Assembly: GCF_020966775.1 (NCBI RefSeq)
Contig: NZ_JAJKFV010000002.1
Span: 62,001-126,000, forward strand
Source of the DNA: Rhodopirellula halodulae
GTDB lineage: Bacteria > Planctomycetota > Planctomycetia > Pirellulales > Pirellulaceae
DNA: 64,000 nucleotides
Direction of reading: 5' to 3'
Shown here: positions 17,379-27,519 of the stretch, piece by piece
Layout: each line of letters starts with the position of its first letter
Numbering within the stretch: the stretch's first letter is position 1
The notes under the pieces: generated by a model
Told to the model about the DNA's origin: nothing
The model's input: the letters and a program-made list of their open reading frames with translations, nothing else
The model's database searches: none
Position numbers and translations under genes: made by a program

Positions 17379-18305
17379 ATGCATATCGAATCGATCCGTT
17401 TGCTGCTTGTCGAAGACAACGATCTCGATGCCAAATACATCACGCGTGTGTTTGCTCGAACGGACATTATGCAAGCAACGATCGTACGAGCGACGTCGCT
17501 CAGCGATGCACTTTCCAAGCTGGAAGTGGCTAGCTTTGATGTGATCCTACTGGATCTCGGTTTGCCCGATAGCAATGGCCTGCAGAGCATTCGTGAAATC
17601 CGCGAGCGTTCGCCTTCCACCCCGATCGTCGTTCAAACCGGAGACGATCATCGCGAAACGGGTTTCCAGGCCATCGCCGCTGGAGCACAGGATTTCCTCT
17701 CGAAGAACGACCTCAAGGATCACCTGCTGACCCGAGTGGCAGTTCATGCCATCCTGCGTCAAAAGCAACTGATCGAGGTGCAAGAGGCTTCCTTGCGAGA
17801 TTCGATGACCGGCATCGCGAATCGTCGCCGTTGTGACATCGAGTTTCAAAAGCAACTCGACATCGCAGCACGGATGGGCACGCCTTTCTGCGTCGCAATC
17901 GCGGACATCGACCACTTCAAATCCATCAACGACTGCGGTGGCCATGATTTGGGTGACCGCGTGATCAAGGAAGTCGCTCAGGTTTTGCACAACACTTGTC
18001 GAGCGAAAGACATGGTCGCCCGAATTGGTGGCGAAGAGTTCGCATTGATCTTCCCAGATACCAGCATCGATGAACTGGCGTCTTTGCTCCAAATGCATCG
18101 ACGTTCCGCCGAGCAACTGGAAATTGAAGGCTACGACCACAACATCACGGTCAGCATCGGAGCGACCTACGTGCTCTCCTCCGATGACAACCGCTCGGCG
18201 TTCAGTCGGGCGGACGAGGCACTTTACTCGGCCAAGGACGATGGACGGAATCAGTGCAAAATTCAACCGGCAATCCGCCCGGTGTTGAGCACTCAAATCG
18301 CCTGA
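17379..18305 (+). CDS. Response regulator with diguanylate cyclase output (REC-GGDEF)
   Basis: 308 residues. An N-terminal receiver (1-120) has the phosphoacceptor Asp59 (VILLDLGLPDS) and an acidic pair in LVEDND. It is joined by a short helix to a GGDEF domain (140-300) that makes c-di-GMP from two GTP. The active site reads GGEEF (217-221), a catalytically competent form. An RxxD product-inhibition site (Arg208-Asp211) lies exactly five residues before it, so feedback control is predicted. No cognate histidine kinase is adjacent, so the input signal is unknown; the hybrid kinase and the NtrB-like kinase elsewhere in the window have their own partners. Confidence 0.95.
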   Translation: MHIESIRLLLVEDNDLDAKYITRVFARTDIMQATIVRATSLSDALSKLEVASFDVILLDLGLPDSNGLQSIREIRERSPSTPIVVQTGDDHRETGFQAIAAGAQDFLSKNDLKDHLLTRVAVHAILRQKQLIEVQEASLRDSMTGIANRRRCDIEFQKQLDIAARMGTPFCVAIADIDHFKSINDCGGHDLGDRVIKEVAQVLHNTCRAKDMVARIGGEEFALIFPDTSIDELASLLQMHRRSAEQLEIEGYDHNITVSIGATYVLSSDDNRSAFSRADEALYSAKDDGRNQCKIQPAIRPVLSTQIA

Positions 18306-18334
18306 TTTGATTCAGTTTGCCGAATTCAATTCAG

Positions 18335-19720
18335 TCATCTGATCCCGAGTTGTCGTTCCATTTGTTCCAGCGACACGCCTTTTGTTTCCGGTAACAAGCA
18401 CGTCACCCAAAGTGCTTGCAGCACCATCATCAAACAAAAGAAACCGAAGATGATTGCCGGTGAAAACGCGGCGACCACGGATGGAAAGACCAAGGTCAGC
18501 AACGCCGCGAAAATCCAATGGGTGAAGCTGCCAAGCGATTGCCCCGCCGCTCGGTGCGAGTTGGGAAAGACCTCGGAAATCAAAACCCAAATCACCGCTC
18601 CCTGTCCCATCGCATGAGCGGCGATGAAGGCGAAAATGCAGATGGGAACAATCGAAAACGTTTCGGATTGGAATGCGTAGGAACAAATGCCAAGCGACAT
18701 GATGTAGCCGGCTGAACCAATCAGCAACAACGTGCGGCGTCCCAACCGATCGATCAGATACAAACCAACGAACGTGAAGATCAGGTTCGTCACGCCAATG
18801 CCGATCGATTGCAGCAGCGCGGTTTGCTCTCCCATCTCAGCAAGTTCGAAGATCCGCGGTGAGAAATACAGGATCGCATTGATGCCGGATAGCTGATTGA
18901 AAAACGCGACAAGAAACGCGATTGAAATGGGCGTCATCAGGCGACGACTCCAGAACGGTGTCGATGGCGTTTCGGACAAACGGTCGCCCGCCGACTCCGC
19001 GATCTCATTTACCAATCCTTGCACTTCATCCTCCGAGGCATCCGGTCGCAATTGCCGCAGAACCTCTGCAGCGGCTTCACCGTTGTTTTGAAATGCGATT
19101 AGCCAACGTGGACTCGATGGCAATTGAAGGCACATCGCGGTGAATACCAAAGCAGGAATCGCCTCGACAACCAACATCCACCTCCATGCATTTTCCTGCA
19201 TCGCGGATCCGATCACATAGTTTGATGCAAACGCGATTAGAATCCCGAAGACGATGTTGAATTGGAACAGCCCGGTGAGTCGACCACGTCGCTCGGGCGG
19301 AGCGATCTCGGAGATATAAAGCGGTGCCGCAACCGTGGAGATCCCGACCCCCACCCCGCCAATGAACCGGGCGATCATGAACGAAAACACGTCCGTGGCC
19401 ATTCCAGACCAAACAGCAGAAACCAAATACAGAATTCCAATCCACAGCAGCGTCGTCTTCCGACCAAAACGATCCGTTGGCCAGCCTCCGACCAGTGAGC
19501 CCAACACGGTCCCCCAAAGAGCCGCACTCATCGCAAGTCCATGTTGAAGGTCGCCCAGTTCCCAAAGTGACTGAATGGACTTTTCAGCCCCCGAGATCAC
19601 GACGGTATCGAATCCAAACAAGAACCCGGCCAGCGACGAAGTCAAACTCCAGAAGAAGACTCGTTGATTCAATTTGGTTGCCTGTGCGAACGCGGGGTCT
19701 TTCGAGGGGGAACTCCGCAA
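18335..19720 (-). CDS. Sugar:proton symporter, MFS sugar porter family
   Basis: 461 residues with about 12 membrane helices. Sugar-porter signatures are present: DRFGRKTTLL after helix 2, PLYISEIAPPERRGRL in the middle, DRLGRRTLLLIG after helix 8, and PETKGVSLEQME at the C-terminal end. Similar to XylE/GLUT-type permeases; the substrate is probably a hexose or pentose. The first usable codon is TTG at 19720, with an AGGAAG ribosome site 11 nt upstream. An ATG at 19745 is out of frame. It is 21 bp after the NuoM-like gene of the dab operon and probably on the same transcript, although no functional link to carbonate uptake is obvious. Confidence 0.9.
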   Translation of the reverse strand: MRSSPSKDPAFAQATKLNQRVFFWSLTSSLAGFLFGFDTVVISGAEKSIQSLWELGDLQHGLAMSAALWGTVLGSLVGGWPTDRFGRKTTLLWIGILYLVSAVWSGMATDVFSFMIARFIGGVGVGISTVAAPLYISEIAPPERRGRLTGLFQFNIVFGILIAFASNYVIGSAMQENAWRWMLVVEAIPALVFTAMCLQLPSSPRWLIAFQNNGEAAAEVLRQLRPDASEDEVQGLVNEIAESAGDRLSETPSTPFWSRRLMTPISIAFLVAFFNQLSGINAILYFSPRIFELAEMGEQTALLQSIGIGVTNLIFTFVGLYLIDRLGRRTLLLIGSAGYIMSLGICSYAFQSETFSIVPICIFAFIAAHAMGQGAVIWVLISEVFPNSHRAAGQSLGSFTHWIFAALLTLVFPSVVAAFSPAIIFGFFCLMMVLQALWVTCLLPETKGVSLEQMERQLGIR

Positions 19721-19741
19721 GTCTAACAGGACTTCCTTCGG

Positions 19742-21238
19742 TCATGTCTCTGGATTCAATCCCTCTTGCTGGGCAACCGTCGTGACGGGCGTGGGACTCT
19801 TGCCTGAAATTTCGCCACGAATGCGAGTGAGTTCTTTGGCGGCGTGATAGCGAGAAGAGATTCCCGGCTGTGGATACAAACCGCCACCCAACAGAAGCAA
19901 AGTCAATAACAACACTGCGAAGCGTTCTGCGGGACGGGCCTTCATCGAGATCGACGATCGATTGTCAACTCCGGTGAAGATCCGGAAGTACGTTTGCAAC
20001 ACCGTGATTCCACACAATGCCGTCGCGACCACCACCAAGGTTCCCACTAGTGGATACACCTCAACAGCACCCTCGATCAGCAATTCCATTCCCACAAACC
20101 CAACCGTCGCTGGAAACCCAATCGACGCCAAACCTGTGAGCAAGAAAAAACCGGCCAGGATGGGCATCTGCGAATACAACCCATGAAACGAAGCGAGCGA
20201 GATGCGCGACAGACGAGCTTCCACGCTGCGAAGCGTGATCCCAAATCCAGTCATCGACATGGCGACAGACAACCACAAACACAGAGCCCCAGTCAATCCG
20301 ATCGGTGTCACCAGTTCCAAACCGACTAGAACGAGCGAGGATTGCGACAACAACAGAAAGCAAAACATTCGACGCGCGTCGACCTGGATCAATGCCATCG
20401 CTGCTGCGTAAACCGCCGTGACCAGCGACAACACAGCGATACTTTGCAAAGCCCACGAAGGTGCAATGGGCAAGACCAACCGCATCACGGCATAGGCTCC
20501 CACCAAAGGCGTCGTGTTCAGGATGGCGGTCCCCAATGATGCTTTGTTGAACACATCGGTCATCCACAAATGCAATGGAAAGACCCCACTCCTCAGCAAC
20601 GCAGCGACAGTCAGCATCGCGCCAGGCACCAGCACGGAACTGCCGCTGCGATCCGCGATGGACAACCATCCATACCCCACCAAAAGCAGTGCCGCAAAGG
20701 TCGCCATGTGTAAACAATATATTCGCGTGCACTGCCTTCGGCGTCGAAGTTCCATGTACGGCGGGATGGTCGAAACAATCAACAGTGCAACCAAAGCCCA
20801 TGATGCACGACAACTAAAGATGGCCAGCAACAACGACTGGGAAACCAACGTCGATTCGAGAGAGAAAGTTCTCGTTTTGGTTCGCAGTGTTGATGAAACG
20901 ACGACCAAATGAATCAGCGATGCCAGCGGTAGTTGAAACGCACTCAACTCATCGATCACCAAGACGTCAGGCGGAATCACCCAGCGAAAGAACGCCCAAT
21001 GATCGTGGGCTTCAAAAGTTTCCATCCAAAGAAAATCGGCGCACTCGCCCAGCGTGAGCAGCAGAGTTGCCAAGCAGAAGAAGATCGCGTGCGTCAGGGC
21101 CCGTTCGCGATCACGCAGCATCCAAACCCAAGCGGCCCCGACGAGCGGCAACAAAATGGAACACTCAATCCATGGAAAATGCAGTTCAGGCAAAGCGATT
21201 CTTTCAGGCTGCGGTGGGGAGATCGGACGGGGAATCAT
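19742..21238 (-). CDS. NuoM/NuoN-like membrane subunit, third gene of the dab operon
   Basis: 498 residues with about 13-14 membrane helices; belongs to the proton-conducting antiporter-like family (NuoL/M/N, MrpA/D). The recognisable core is [38 protein letters not shown], matching the discontinuous helix region of NuoM. At the position where NuoM has AKS before the FP motif this protein has LRS, so the conserved lysine becomes arginine. It overlaps the 3' end of dabB by 35 bp, showing tight coupling. Canonical DAB transporters are described as two subunits, so this looks like an accessory ion-channel subunit. It could instead be a separate antiporter. Confidence 0.8.
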   Translation of the reverse strand: MIPRPISPPQPERIALPELHFPWIECSILLPLVGAAWVWMLRDRERALTHAIFFCLATLLLTLGECADFLWMETFEAHDHWAFFRWVIPPDVLVIDELSAFQLPLASLIHLVVVSSTLRTKTRTFSLESTLVSQSLLLAIFSCRASWALVALLIVSTIPPYMELRRRRQCTRIYCLHMATFAALLLVGYGWLSIADRSGSSVLVPGAMLTVAALLRSGVFPLHLWMTDVFNKASLGTAILNTTPLVGAYAVMRLVLPIAPSWALQSIAVLSLVTAVYAAAMALIQVDARRMFCFLLLSQSSLVLVGLELVTPIGLTGALCLWLSVAMSMTGFGITLRSVEARLSRISLASFHGLYSQMPILAGFFLLTGLASIGFPATVGFVGMELLIEGAVEVYPLVGTLVVVATALCGITVLQTYFRIFTGVDNRSSISMKARPAERFAVLLLTLLLLGGGLYPQPGISSRYHAAKELTRIRGEISGKSPTPVTTVAQQEGLNPET

Positions 21239-22613
21239 TCGCAGCGTTCGCGTGGTTGATCTCGGAATCGGCCTTTTCGCTGCGTGAAAGACTGGATGTG
21301 ATCAACTGCTCCCAACCTTCACACCAGCGAAACGTTCGGACGAAGGGATCCACCAACCAGCGTTGCAAGACTGTGTCCATGAACCCACGTTCGTACCCGA
21401 ACCGGAAACACCATCGCTGAAAAGGCTTTGGCAGCCACCCCAATGCCGTCCCGGAGTTGGGTGACAACGGCGTTCCAATCTTGTTCTCGAGATCCTGATA
21501 GTCACGAATCAGCGTGGGTGCTCGAAGCAGTTGCATCGTTCGCAAAATTGCGTGTCCCATGATGTGAATCAAAGCCAAGTATCGAAGCCCCAATCCAATT
21601 TCCACGACAATGATTCCGACTTGCGTGAGCGACGCAAAAGCAAGTGACGTTTTGACGTCGTTCTGAACGCGAGACATCAACGCCCCCGACACAGCCGATA
21701 CCGCTCCCAAGCCGAGCACCAACCCTTGCAAGGCTACGCTCGCCTCTAGCAGCGGGCTTAAACGCAACAGCAGATAGGCACCGAGGTGCACCGACAACGC
21801 TCCGTAGAAAATCGCGCTGGAAGGCGTTGGCCCTTCCATCGCCCGTGGCAACCAACCACTGAACGGAAACAAGGCCGACTTCCCCGCGGCTCCGATCAAG
21901 AGCAATGCCCCGACCAACAAAGCTTGGCTGGAACTGACCGACACGGATCCATCAGGCCAAATGCTGGAATTCATCAATCCACCGAAGTCCCCCTCGCCAA
22001 CCATGTGGTGCATCGTGATCGCCGCGATCAACAACGCCGCGTCGGACAAACGATAGATCACCCAGACCCGCTGTCCATTGCGCACCGGACTCTCGCGATC
22101 ATGGAAGTAGGCGATCAGCAATGCGGACGACAAACCGACCATTTCCCACCCGACAAACAATGTCTCAATCGTCCCCGCCAGCGATGACCACACCATCCCG
22201 TCAAAGAAGATGGCATAGAACAAAAAGAATCTCGCGAACCCCTCTTCGCGATGCAGGTAACGACGGGTGAACTCGCCCACGACACCGCAAAGCACGCACG
22301 ACAGCATCATGAATGGGATGCTCAGGCGATCAAACACGAACTTCAGATGGAAATGAAACGCTTGTTCGGGAATGGTGACCCAGTTCCCGAACTCGATCGG
22401 CAAGTTGCGTTCGCCCGTGATCAACATCACCGCCAGGACCAATGTGGTCGCAAACAGAGACAACACCACACCCAACTGGTTGAGCCTGACAATCCACAAT
22501 TCGCTCAGCGGCCTGTTCAGCAACTGAGTCAGTCCTAGGACCGCCAGCAAGACGACGGGACTCGCAACGGCAATCGCCCCCAACACCTGCACAAACAGTT
22601 CCTGCTGGTTCAT
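21204..22613 (-). CDS. dabB: DabB, NuoL-like subunit of the DAB inorganic carbon transporter
   Basis: 469 residues with about 12 helices. Homologous to the NuoL/MrpA proton-channel family: [51 protein letters not shown], and the [24 protein letters not shown] block with the conserved lysine and the Pro-rich break. In DAB systems this subunit carries the cation flux that drives DabA to hydrate CO2 to bicarbonate. ATG 22613 overlaps the dabA stop as ATGA, a classic coupling; the frame is open upstream to 22685 only within dabA. The last 40 residues are polar and cytoplasmic. Identification rests on linkage to dabA as much as on sequence. Confidence 0.9.
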   Translation of the reverse strand: MNQQELFVQVLGAIAVASPVVLLAVLGLTQLLNRPLSELWIVRLNQLGVVLSLFATTLVLAVMLITGERNLPIEFGNWVTIPEQAFHFHLKFVFDRLSIPFMMLSCVLCGVVGEFTRRYLHREEGFARFFLFYAIFFDGMVWSSLAGTIETLFVGWEMVGLSSALLIAYFHDRESPVRNGQRVWVIYRLSDAALLIAAITMHHMVGEGDFGGLMNSSIWPDGSVSVSSSQALLVGALLLIGAAGKSALFPFSGWLPRAMEGPTPSSAIFYGALSVHLGAYLLLRLSPLLEASVALQGLVLGLGAVSAVSGALMSRVQNDVKTSLAFASLTQVGIIVVEIGLGLRYLALIHIMGHAILRTMQLLRAPTLIRDYQDLENKIGTPLSPNSGTALGWLPKPFQRWCFRFGYERGFMDTVLQRWLVDPFVRTFRWCEGWEQLITSSLSRSEKADSEINHANAANDSPSDLPTAA

Positions 22614-25600
22614 CGAACGGCCTCCTGCGGTGCAGATTCGTCGATCGATGCAAACCCCAGGTGCCCCCGCCGCCCCCGATACCAATGAGATGACGATGGC
22701 GCACGCGGCAGTTCGTGTTCCGCGATGAGGTGCGGTTCAAAACGTCCCTTGACGTATCGCGAAATCACGGCTGTCTCCGGATCGATCACGGCGACCTGCA
22801 CCCAATCGCCTTGCACCAATCGCCTGATCGCTTCGTTCGCCTGGATAATGCGTGAGAGTCTTTCCGGAGTCGTTTCGATCACAAACAGAATTCGCATTGG
22901 CTCGTGAATTTCAACCATCTGTTGCGAAAGCCCGGGGCGTAGATCGCTGCTGGCCCCGGTCATCACTCCGATCATCGAAACCACGTTGTGAGGCAGCTTC
23001 GAACCGCATCCGTAACCCTCCACGTCCACCGTCGAAAAGTAGTATTCCAAACTGATTCCAGCACAAACAGGAATCGCTGCTTGGAGGATCCGACTCAGGA
23101 TTGAATTGTCATCATCATCCAGTGCCGGGTCATACTCCGTCAGAAATACCCGCCGGTCCATGAACAGACCACGAGTCCATTCGCGTCTTCCTACCGTGAC
23201 CAAGGCGTTGGTCGCGTGGTTGTATTCCGGTCGTGCCTGCGACAAATCTTCTGCCCGTTCTTCGACGTGCTTGAGGGCTTCCCTCGGAGTCAGATCGAGC
23301 GAAGCCGACTCGAAACGTCGCGCACGTTCATGAGCATTGCGTGCTCGCGTCTCCTCGATGTCTCGTTCAATCTCTCGAAACAGATCTCGGTGGGAACGCG
23401 GTAGCCAATCCAGATCGTAGTACTGCACCGCATCGTTGCAGGTGTTGTGATAAGCCCCCAGCACACGGAGATCGTCGGGTAAATCAATTCCTAATGCACG
23501 CATCCGGCGACGAACCCTCGCGTCGTTGGCCATCATCGCAAAGGCTCGGGCGTTCGGCCCACCACGTCCTCCACTGCACGCACCACAGTTGTATGCCGAT
23601 TCATGCGGGTTGTTCAGACTGCCGCTGCCATGACCAAAGAACAAAATGATCGGCGGAAATTCACGAACGATGCCGATGTCCTGCAACACACGAACGACGA
23701 TCGCCGCCATCTCATCCAGGCTGTACCCCATCGCATCGGGTTCCGGTCCTGGATCCTCCGCCAATCGCTCCAAATGCAATTCGGTCGCCGGCGGACTGAC
23801 AAAAATGCCCGCTGAATCTCTCACCCGCGAGGTCAAACGAGGTGCCAGAATGCGAGCGACCATCGGGAACGTTGCCACTGCTCCCAAGACTCCGGTGACC
23901 CAACCGCCCAACATCGTCCGAGAGTGCTGATGCACCTGATGATTGAATCGACCGATACGGCGTCGGCGAATCGCGCGTCGTTCGCTAACATCGATCGCGG
24001 AGAATAGCGGTTCTTCTCGGACATAGTGCTTCGGCGTGACGATCGCTGGACAAAGAGGCCGAAAACGGGCGTGATCCGTTCCCCGATAATTCATCGCTAC
24101 ACCAAAGAATCCCGCGGCGGCTGCGGTCCGACACATCGGCTGCACTTCCTCCAAGTGACGCCGAAAAGATTCCTCGCGGTCATCGATGCAAAAGATAGCC
24201 GCGTATTTTGTTTCCACTGGCGTGGCTTGCTTCTCTCGCCGCCGTTGAGCGTGAACTGCAATCGCGTCCAATGCGGATTGGCGGTACTGACGTTCGTAGG
24301 CCAAGTGCAACAACCGTCGGCGGTGTATCGATGAAAACGAATCCACTTCACCCACCAAACACCGCCACTGCGCTGGCGACATGTTGGTCAATTGCTCTGG
24401 GGTCCATCCACCAAGCTGTGCCAGTTGGAACACGGTATGAACACGCGATCCGGTGCCGAGGTTCGTCTGCGATCCGGCTTGTTTTCGCACACGTTGAACA
24501 ATGTCTGACGCGAGCAACTGGGAATTGCCGAAATGTTGTTGCCCGATGGATTCAACTGCACCTCGAAACAGCAACAACCGAATCGCGAGGTATTCGCTCA
24601 ACGTTCCCGAAGAAACCGATTGCTTGAAAGCCTTGCCTTGCTTCTCGGCTTGCCACACCATGCCCGCCCACCCGCGAAGGGCCAACAACGAATGCGTTAA
24701 AAACGATTCTCGGTCTTGGCCTTCCAAACCAAGCCGCGAAAGCGAACACTCGATGCTGTCGAGAGCGTCCCACGAGGAGTGACAGACTTGCTTCAAGTCT
24801 TCTTTGATCGATGCCATCCACGTTGGTCGCAGGTTCCACGATCCTTCCAACAACAAGGAAAAGGCGCAAGCAAACCCATGCTGACGATCTGGCAACATCC
24901 AGTCGGCAAATCCCTGGTCCAAATAGCTCGCACAGAACCGAATCAACACCTGATCGACCAAGGCATTCGGATTCTCGCCGCAGACCCGACCGATGGATTC
25001 CGCGATTGGAACATCAACACGCGGCAACGCATCTTCCTTCTGCGATGTCGTTTCATCGGCGATGTGCACTCCGCACTCACATAGTTTCCACAAACACCGC
25101 AGCGTGAATCGCTCCCACTGCTCATCGCTCCAACGGTGAATTGGCTTCGACTTGTCAGCAGCCAGTTCGGATCGCACAACTTGAGGCAGAGGAGAAGCAT
25201 GATGCTTGGACGTGCGACTTTCGACTTCGTCCGAACACTCAATGGCCCATTGCCGGGTGACCCAAGCTCGCGTCTGCGTCAATACTCTCTCGCGGAAGGC
25301 CGCCGGGACGTCATTTCGGAATGACCTCAGCAACTGAGTTTCGGCCAACATCCAGTGCAGTTCAGCATCGGGAATTGGCGGCAGCAGTGTTTGAAGCATG
25401 GACAATCGCAGCGTGTACCGCGTCCCAAAACTTGCGACTAGGATGTCCGCGTCGTCTTGTAAATCATCCATCAACACTTCGCGAAGGTCTTCTCGCGTGA
25501 TGCGACCACGCGTGAGTTCTTCGTGGTAACGTTGCTCGCTCAAGTACGGCTCGCACCCAAACAACCGCTTTCCTTCGACCACGGCCTCCTCGAACGGCAA

Positions 25601-25819
25601 TGCCTCCAATGCGTGCAACGTGTTGTGATGGACGAAGATCGAGAGTGGGCCCTGGGTGGGAAGCAGATGAGCCGCGTGTTCAATCGCCCTCGCAATCTCT
25701 TCTCGACCATCCGCTTCTTTCGCGGAACCCCAATCCACGGAATGGGAAACGGATGCATCAGGGGTGGAAGTGGGCATGGATGATGACTTGATTGAAATGA
25801 CGTCTCGCGATTCATCCAT
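22610..25819 (-). CDS. dabA: DabA (DUF2309), carbonic-anhydrase-like subunit of the DAB transporter
   Basis: 1069 residues, a large soluble member of DUF2309 (MpsB/DabA). It forms with DabB an energy-coupled pump that converts CO2 to bicarbonate at the membrane. The four residues reported to bind zinc in DabA, resembling a beta-carbonic anhydrase site, can be placed: Cys544 and Asp546 in [18 protein letters not shown], His730 in [13 protein letters not shown] and Cys745 in [13 protein letters not shown]. The His-to-Cys spacing is 15, as in the characterised protein. N-terminal [11 protein letters not shown] is also a family hallmark. ATG 25819 is used; a TTG at 25825 and an ATG at 25777 are alternatives. 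The promoter looks sigma-54 dependent (25899-25915). Confidence 0.93.
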   Translation of the reverse strand: MDESRDVISIKSSSMPTSTPDASVSHSVDWGSAKEADGREEIARAIEHAAHLLPTQGPLSIFVHHNTLHALEALPFEEAVVEGKRLFGCEPYLSEQRYHEELTRGRITREDLREVLMDDLQDDADILVASFGTRYTLRLSMLQTLLPPIPDAELHWMLAETQLLRSFRNDVPAAFRERVLTQTRAWVTRQWAIECSDEVESRTSKHHASPLPQVVRSELAADKSKPIHRWSDEQWERFTLRCLWKLCECGVHIADETTSQKEDALPRVDVPIAESIGRVCGENPNALVDQVLIRFCASYLDQGFADWMLPDRQHGFACAFSLLLEGSWNLRPTWMASIKEDLKQVCHSSWDALDSIECSLSRLGLEGQDRESFLTHSLLALRGWAGMVWQAEKQGKAFKQSVSSGTLSEYLAIRLLLFRGAVESIGQQHFGNSQLLASDIVQRVRKQAGSQTNLGTGSRVHTVFQLAQLGGWTPEQLTNMSPAQWRCLVGEVDSFSSIHRRRLLHLAYERQYRQSALDAIAVHAQRRREKQATPVETKYAAIFCIDDREESFRRHLEEVQPMCRTAAAAGFFGVAMNYRGTDHARFRPLCPAIVTPKHYVREEPLFSAIDVSERRAIRRRRIGRFNHQVHQHSRTMLGGWVTGVLGAVATFPMVARILAPRLTSRVRDSAGIFVSPPATELHLERLAEDPGPEPDAMGYSLDEMAAIVVRVLQDIGIVREFPPIILFFGHGSGSLNNPHESAYNCGACSGGRGGPNARAFAMMANDARVRRRMRALGIDLPDDLRVLGAYHNTCNDAVQYYDLDWLPRSHRDLFREIERDIEETRARNAHERARRFESASLDLTPREALKHVEERAEDLSQARPEYNHATNALVTVGRREWTRGLFMDRRVFLTEYDPALDDDDNSILSRILQAAIPVCAGISLEYYFSTVDVEGYGCGSKLPHNVVSMIGVMTGASSDLRPGLSQQMVEIHEPMRILFVIETTPERLSRIIQANEAIRRLVQGDWVQVAVIDPETAVISRYVKGRFEPHLIAEHELPRAPSSSHWYRGRRGHLGFASIDESAPQEAVR

Positions 25820-25898
25820 CGACAAACAGGAACGTCACTGCCTGATGAAACCGCGTTCCGCTCTGCCGAAGAAGGTATCGAGCGAAGCTGGGCTCGAA

Positions 25899-25915
25899 CG
25901 CACGTGTTGTGCCAA
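25899..25915 (-). promoter_or_regulatory. Sigma-54 promoter of the dab operon
   Basis: On the minus strand, TTGGCACAACACGTGCG: GG at 25913-25912, GC at 25901-25900, spaced by 10 nt. The -24 element TTGGCAC is perfect; the -12 element reads GTGC rather than TTGC. Expected start near 25889 gives a leader of about 70 nt before ATG 25819. A pair of dyads lies about 157-179 bp upstream, where an enhancer-binding protein would sit. Confidence 0.7.
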
Positions 25916-26062
25916 ATCCATTTGTGAGTCAAAACGGAAGTCCGCTTGGCGAGCACTTCAAACGCGAATCAGCAAGCATTCCCCGCTCGAGTCGACCAAA
26001 CCCAGAAGCTGGAATGCATCGCTGAAACGCTCGTCCACGGCGATGCGATCCAACGCCCCACC

Positions 26063-26098
26063 TGCAGAAACTTGCAGAACGCCCTGCAAGGCTTTGCA
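26063..26098. promoter_or_regulatory. Twin dyads, candidate enhancer of the dab operon
   Basis: Two 14-bp dyads: TGCAGAAACTTGCA (26063-26076, one arm mismatch) and TGCAAGGCTTTGCA (26085-26098, perfect 5-4-5). Centres are 22 bp apart, two helical turns. Relative to the dab sigma-54 promoter the imperfect dyad is proximal and the perfect one distal. The same order and nearly the same distances occur upstream of the SulP gene. Proposed to bind the NtrC-like regulator encoded at 27516-28880. Confidence 0.65.
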
Positions 26099-26139
26099 GC
26101 CGCTCGTTCCGTTTTTCCCTTCACGACCGACGCGAAACG

Positions 26140-27519
26140 ATGTTTGAAAACCATGACGGCCCGAATGTGCGTCGCTTCGCGATTGTCTTGGCGCTGCTGA
26201 GTTTGTTGGCTCTCGGAGTCACCGCGTCGATGCTTTCCAACGTTCGCCATGAGCAAGAAATCTTTGCTCGCTTGACCCAGCACCTTCCCAAGAGCGACTT
26301 GGAAGCTGCCCGCACGCTTTCCGGTGAACTCAGCTTACAAAGCGGTTTGAGTGTGCTGCTGGGATTGAACATCATTGCGACGGCGGTGGCGGTCGCTTGG
26401 GTCGTCCGTGGCTACCTCAGCAACAAACGCACCCTGGAAGACGTCAAAGTTTACTCGGCAGACGTGCTCGCCAGCATGGACGCTGGGGTCATCACCACGG
26501 ACCGGAACGGTCGCATCACCAGCATCAACCCAAGCGGCAAACAACTGATCGACATCGACGATGAGTCCGTCGGCAGAACATTGGACTCGCTCGGAAACCG
26601 CCACGCGTTGCTCGCCGAAATTCGTGAAGAGGTGGCGACCTATCATCACCCCATTCGTGATCGAGACTACAACCTTGATGAGCAAGGTCACCGTCGAACG
26701 TTCCGTGCCGGTTGCACGCTGTTGCAAAACCGTCGTGGAGAAGAGATCGGCACCGTGCTGCATGTGCGAGACGTTTCGGAAAAAGCGTTGATGGAAGAAC
26801 GCTTGAGACGCATGGAACGCTACATGGGGTTGGGTTCGTTAGCCGCCGGACTCCAGCATGAGATCAAGAATCCTCTCAGTGCATTGACGCTCCATATCCA
26901 ACTCCTTTGCGAGCGGTTGGAATCCACCACGCAAGACGACGAGGTCGACGAACTGCTGGATGTCTTGCGAACGGAGATTCACCGAATCAATGACGTCTTG
27001 GATGGTTTTCGCAACTATGCCTCCACCGATCATGTTGGATCGAGCTCGGTGGACGTGGCGGTACTGATCGAACGATTAGTCCGATTGCTACGTCCCCAAG
27101 CGGAACAGCAATCGGTGCGTTTGCACATCGAACAGTCGGTCGAGTTGGTGGGGCTGGTGCAGGGTGACTCCGTCGGTTTGGAACAAGTCCTGTTGAATTT
27201 GGCGCTCAATGGAATGATGGCCATGCCCGAAGGAGGCACGCTCACCTTTCGTTTGTCGCGACAAGAGGAACAGATACGGATCGATGTTCGAGACGAAGGA
27301 AACGGCATCCCCGAAGAAATTCGCCCACGCGTTTTTGATCCGTACTTCACCACTCGCAGCAACGGCACTGGCATGGGTTTGGCGTTGTGTGACAAGATTG
27401 TTCGTCAACACAACGGCAGCATCGATTTTCGAGTGATTGATAGCGAAACCGAAGGCAAACCCGCGTCCGTCGCCGGCACTGAATTCACCGTCTTACTCCC
27501 GCTGAGCCAACCAGAATGA
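26140..27519 (+). CDS. NtrB-like membrane sensor histidine kinase
   Basis: 459 residues. Two membrane helices (about 12-31 and 66-88) enclose a short external loop of about 33 residues, too small for a large sensor domain. A PAS domain (about 105-215) follows, then HisKA with phosphoacceptor His240 (GLQHEIKNPLSAL) and HATPase (NLALNGMMAMPEGG, DEGNGIPEE, GTGMGLALCDKIV). The HEIKNPL motif is typical of NtrB/AtoS-type kinases that partner sigma-54 activators. The next gene, an NtrC-like regulator, overlaps it by 4 bp. Located between the dab operon (divergent) and the SulP gene; inferred to sense inorganic carbon supply, pH or membrane energy state. Confidence 0.93.
   Translation: MFENHDGPNVRRFAIVLALLSLLALGVTASMLSNVRHEQEIFARLTQHLPKSDLEAARTLSGELSLQSGLSVLLGLNIIATAVAVAWVVRGYLSNKRTLEDVKVYSADVLASMDAGVITTDRNGRITSINPSGKQLIDIDDESVGRTLDSLGNRHALLAEIREEVATYHHPIRDRDYNLDEQGHRRTFRAGCTLLQNRRGEEIGTVLHVRDVSEKALMEERLRRMERYMGLGSLAAGLQHEIKNPLSALTLHIQLLCERLESTTQDDEVDELLDVLRTEIHRINDVLDGFRNYASTDHVGSSSVDVAVLIERLVRLLRPQAEQQSVRLHIEQSVELVGLVQGDSVGLEQVLLNLALNGMMAMPEGGTLTFRLSRQEEQIRIDVRDEGNGIPEEIRPRVFDPYFTTRSNGTGMGLALCDKIVRQHNGSIDFRVIDSETEGKPASVAGTEFTVLLPLSQPE

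Larger units (their letters stand above)
25820..26139. other. Shared dabA / sensor-kinase intergenic regulatory region
   Basis: 320 bp between two divergent genes with no convincing small ORF. It contains, from left to right, a sigma-54 promoter pointing at dabA and two dyads of the form TGCAA-N4-TTGCA near the kinase start. No sigma-54 motif points toward the kinase, so that gene probably uses a housekeeping promoter, possibly under autoregulation by the dyads 42-77 bp upstream of its ATG. Confidence 0.7.
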
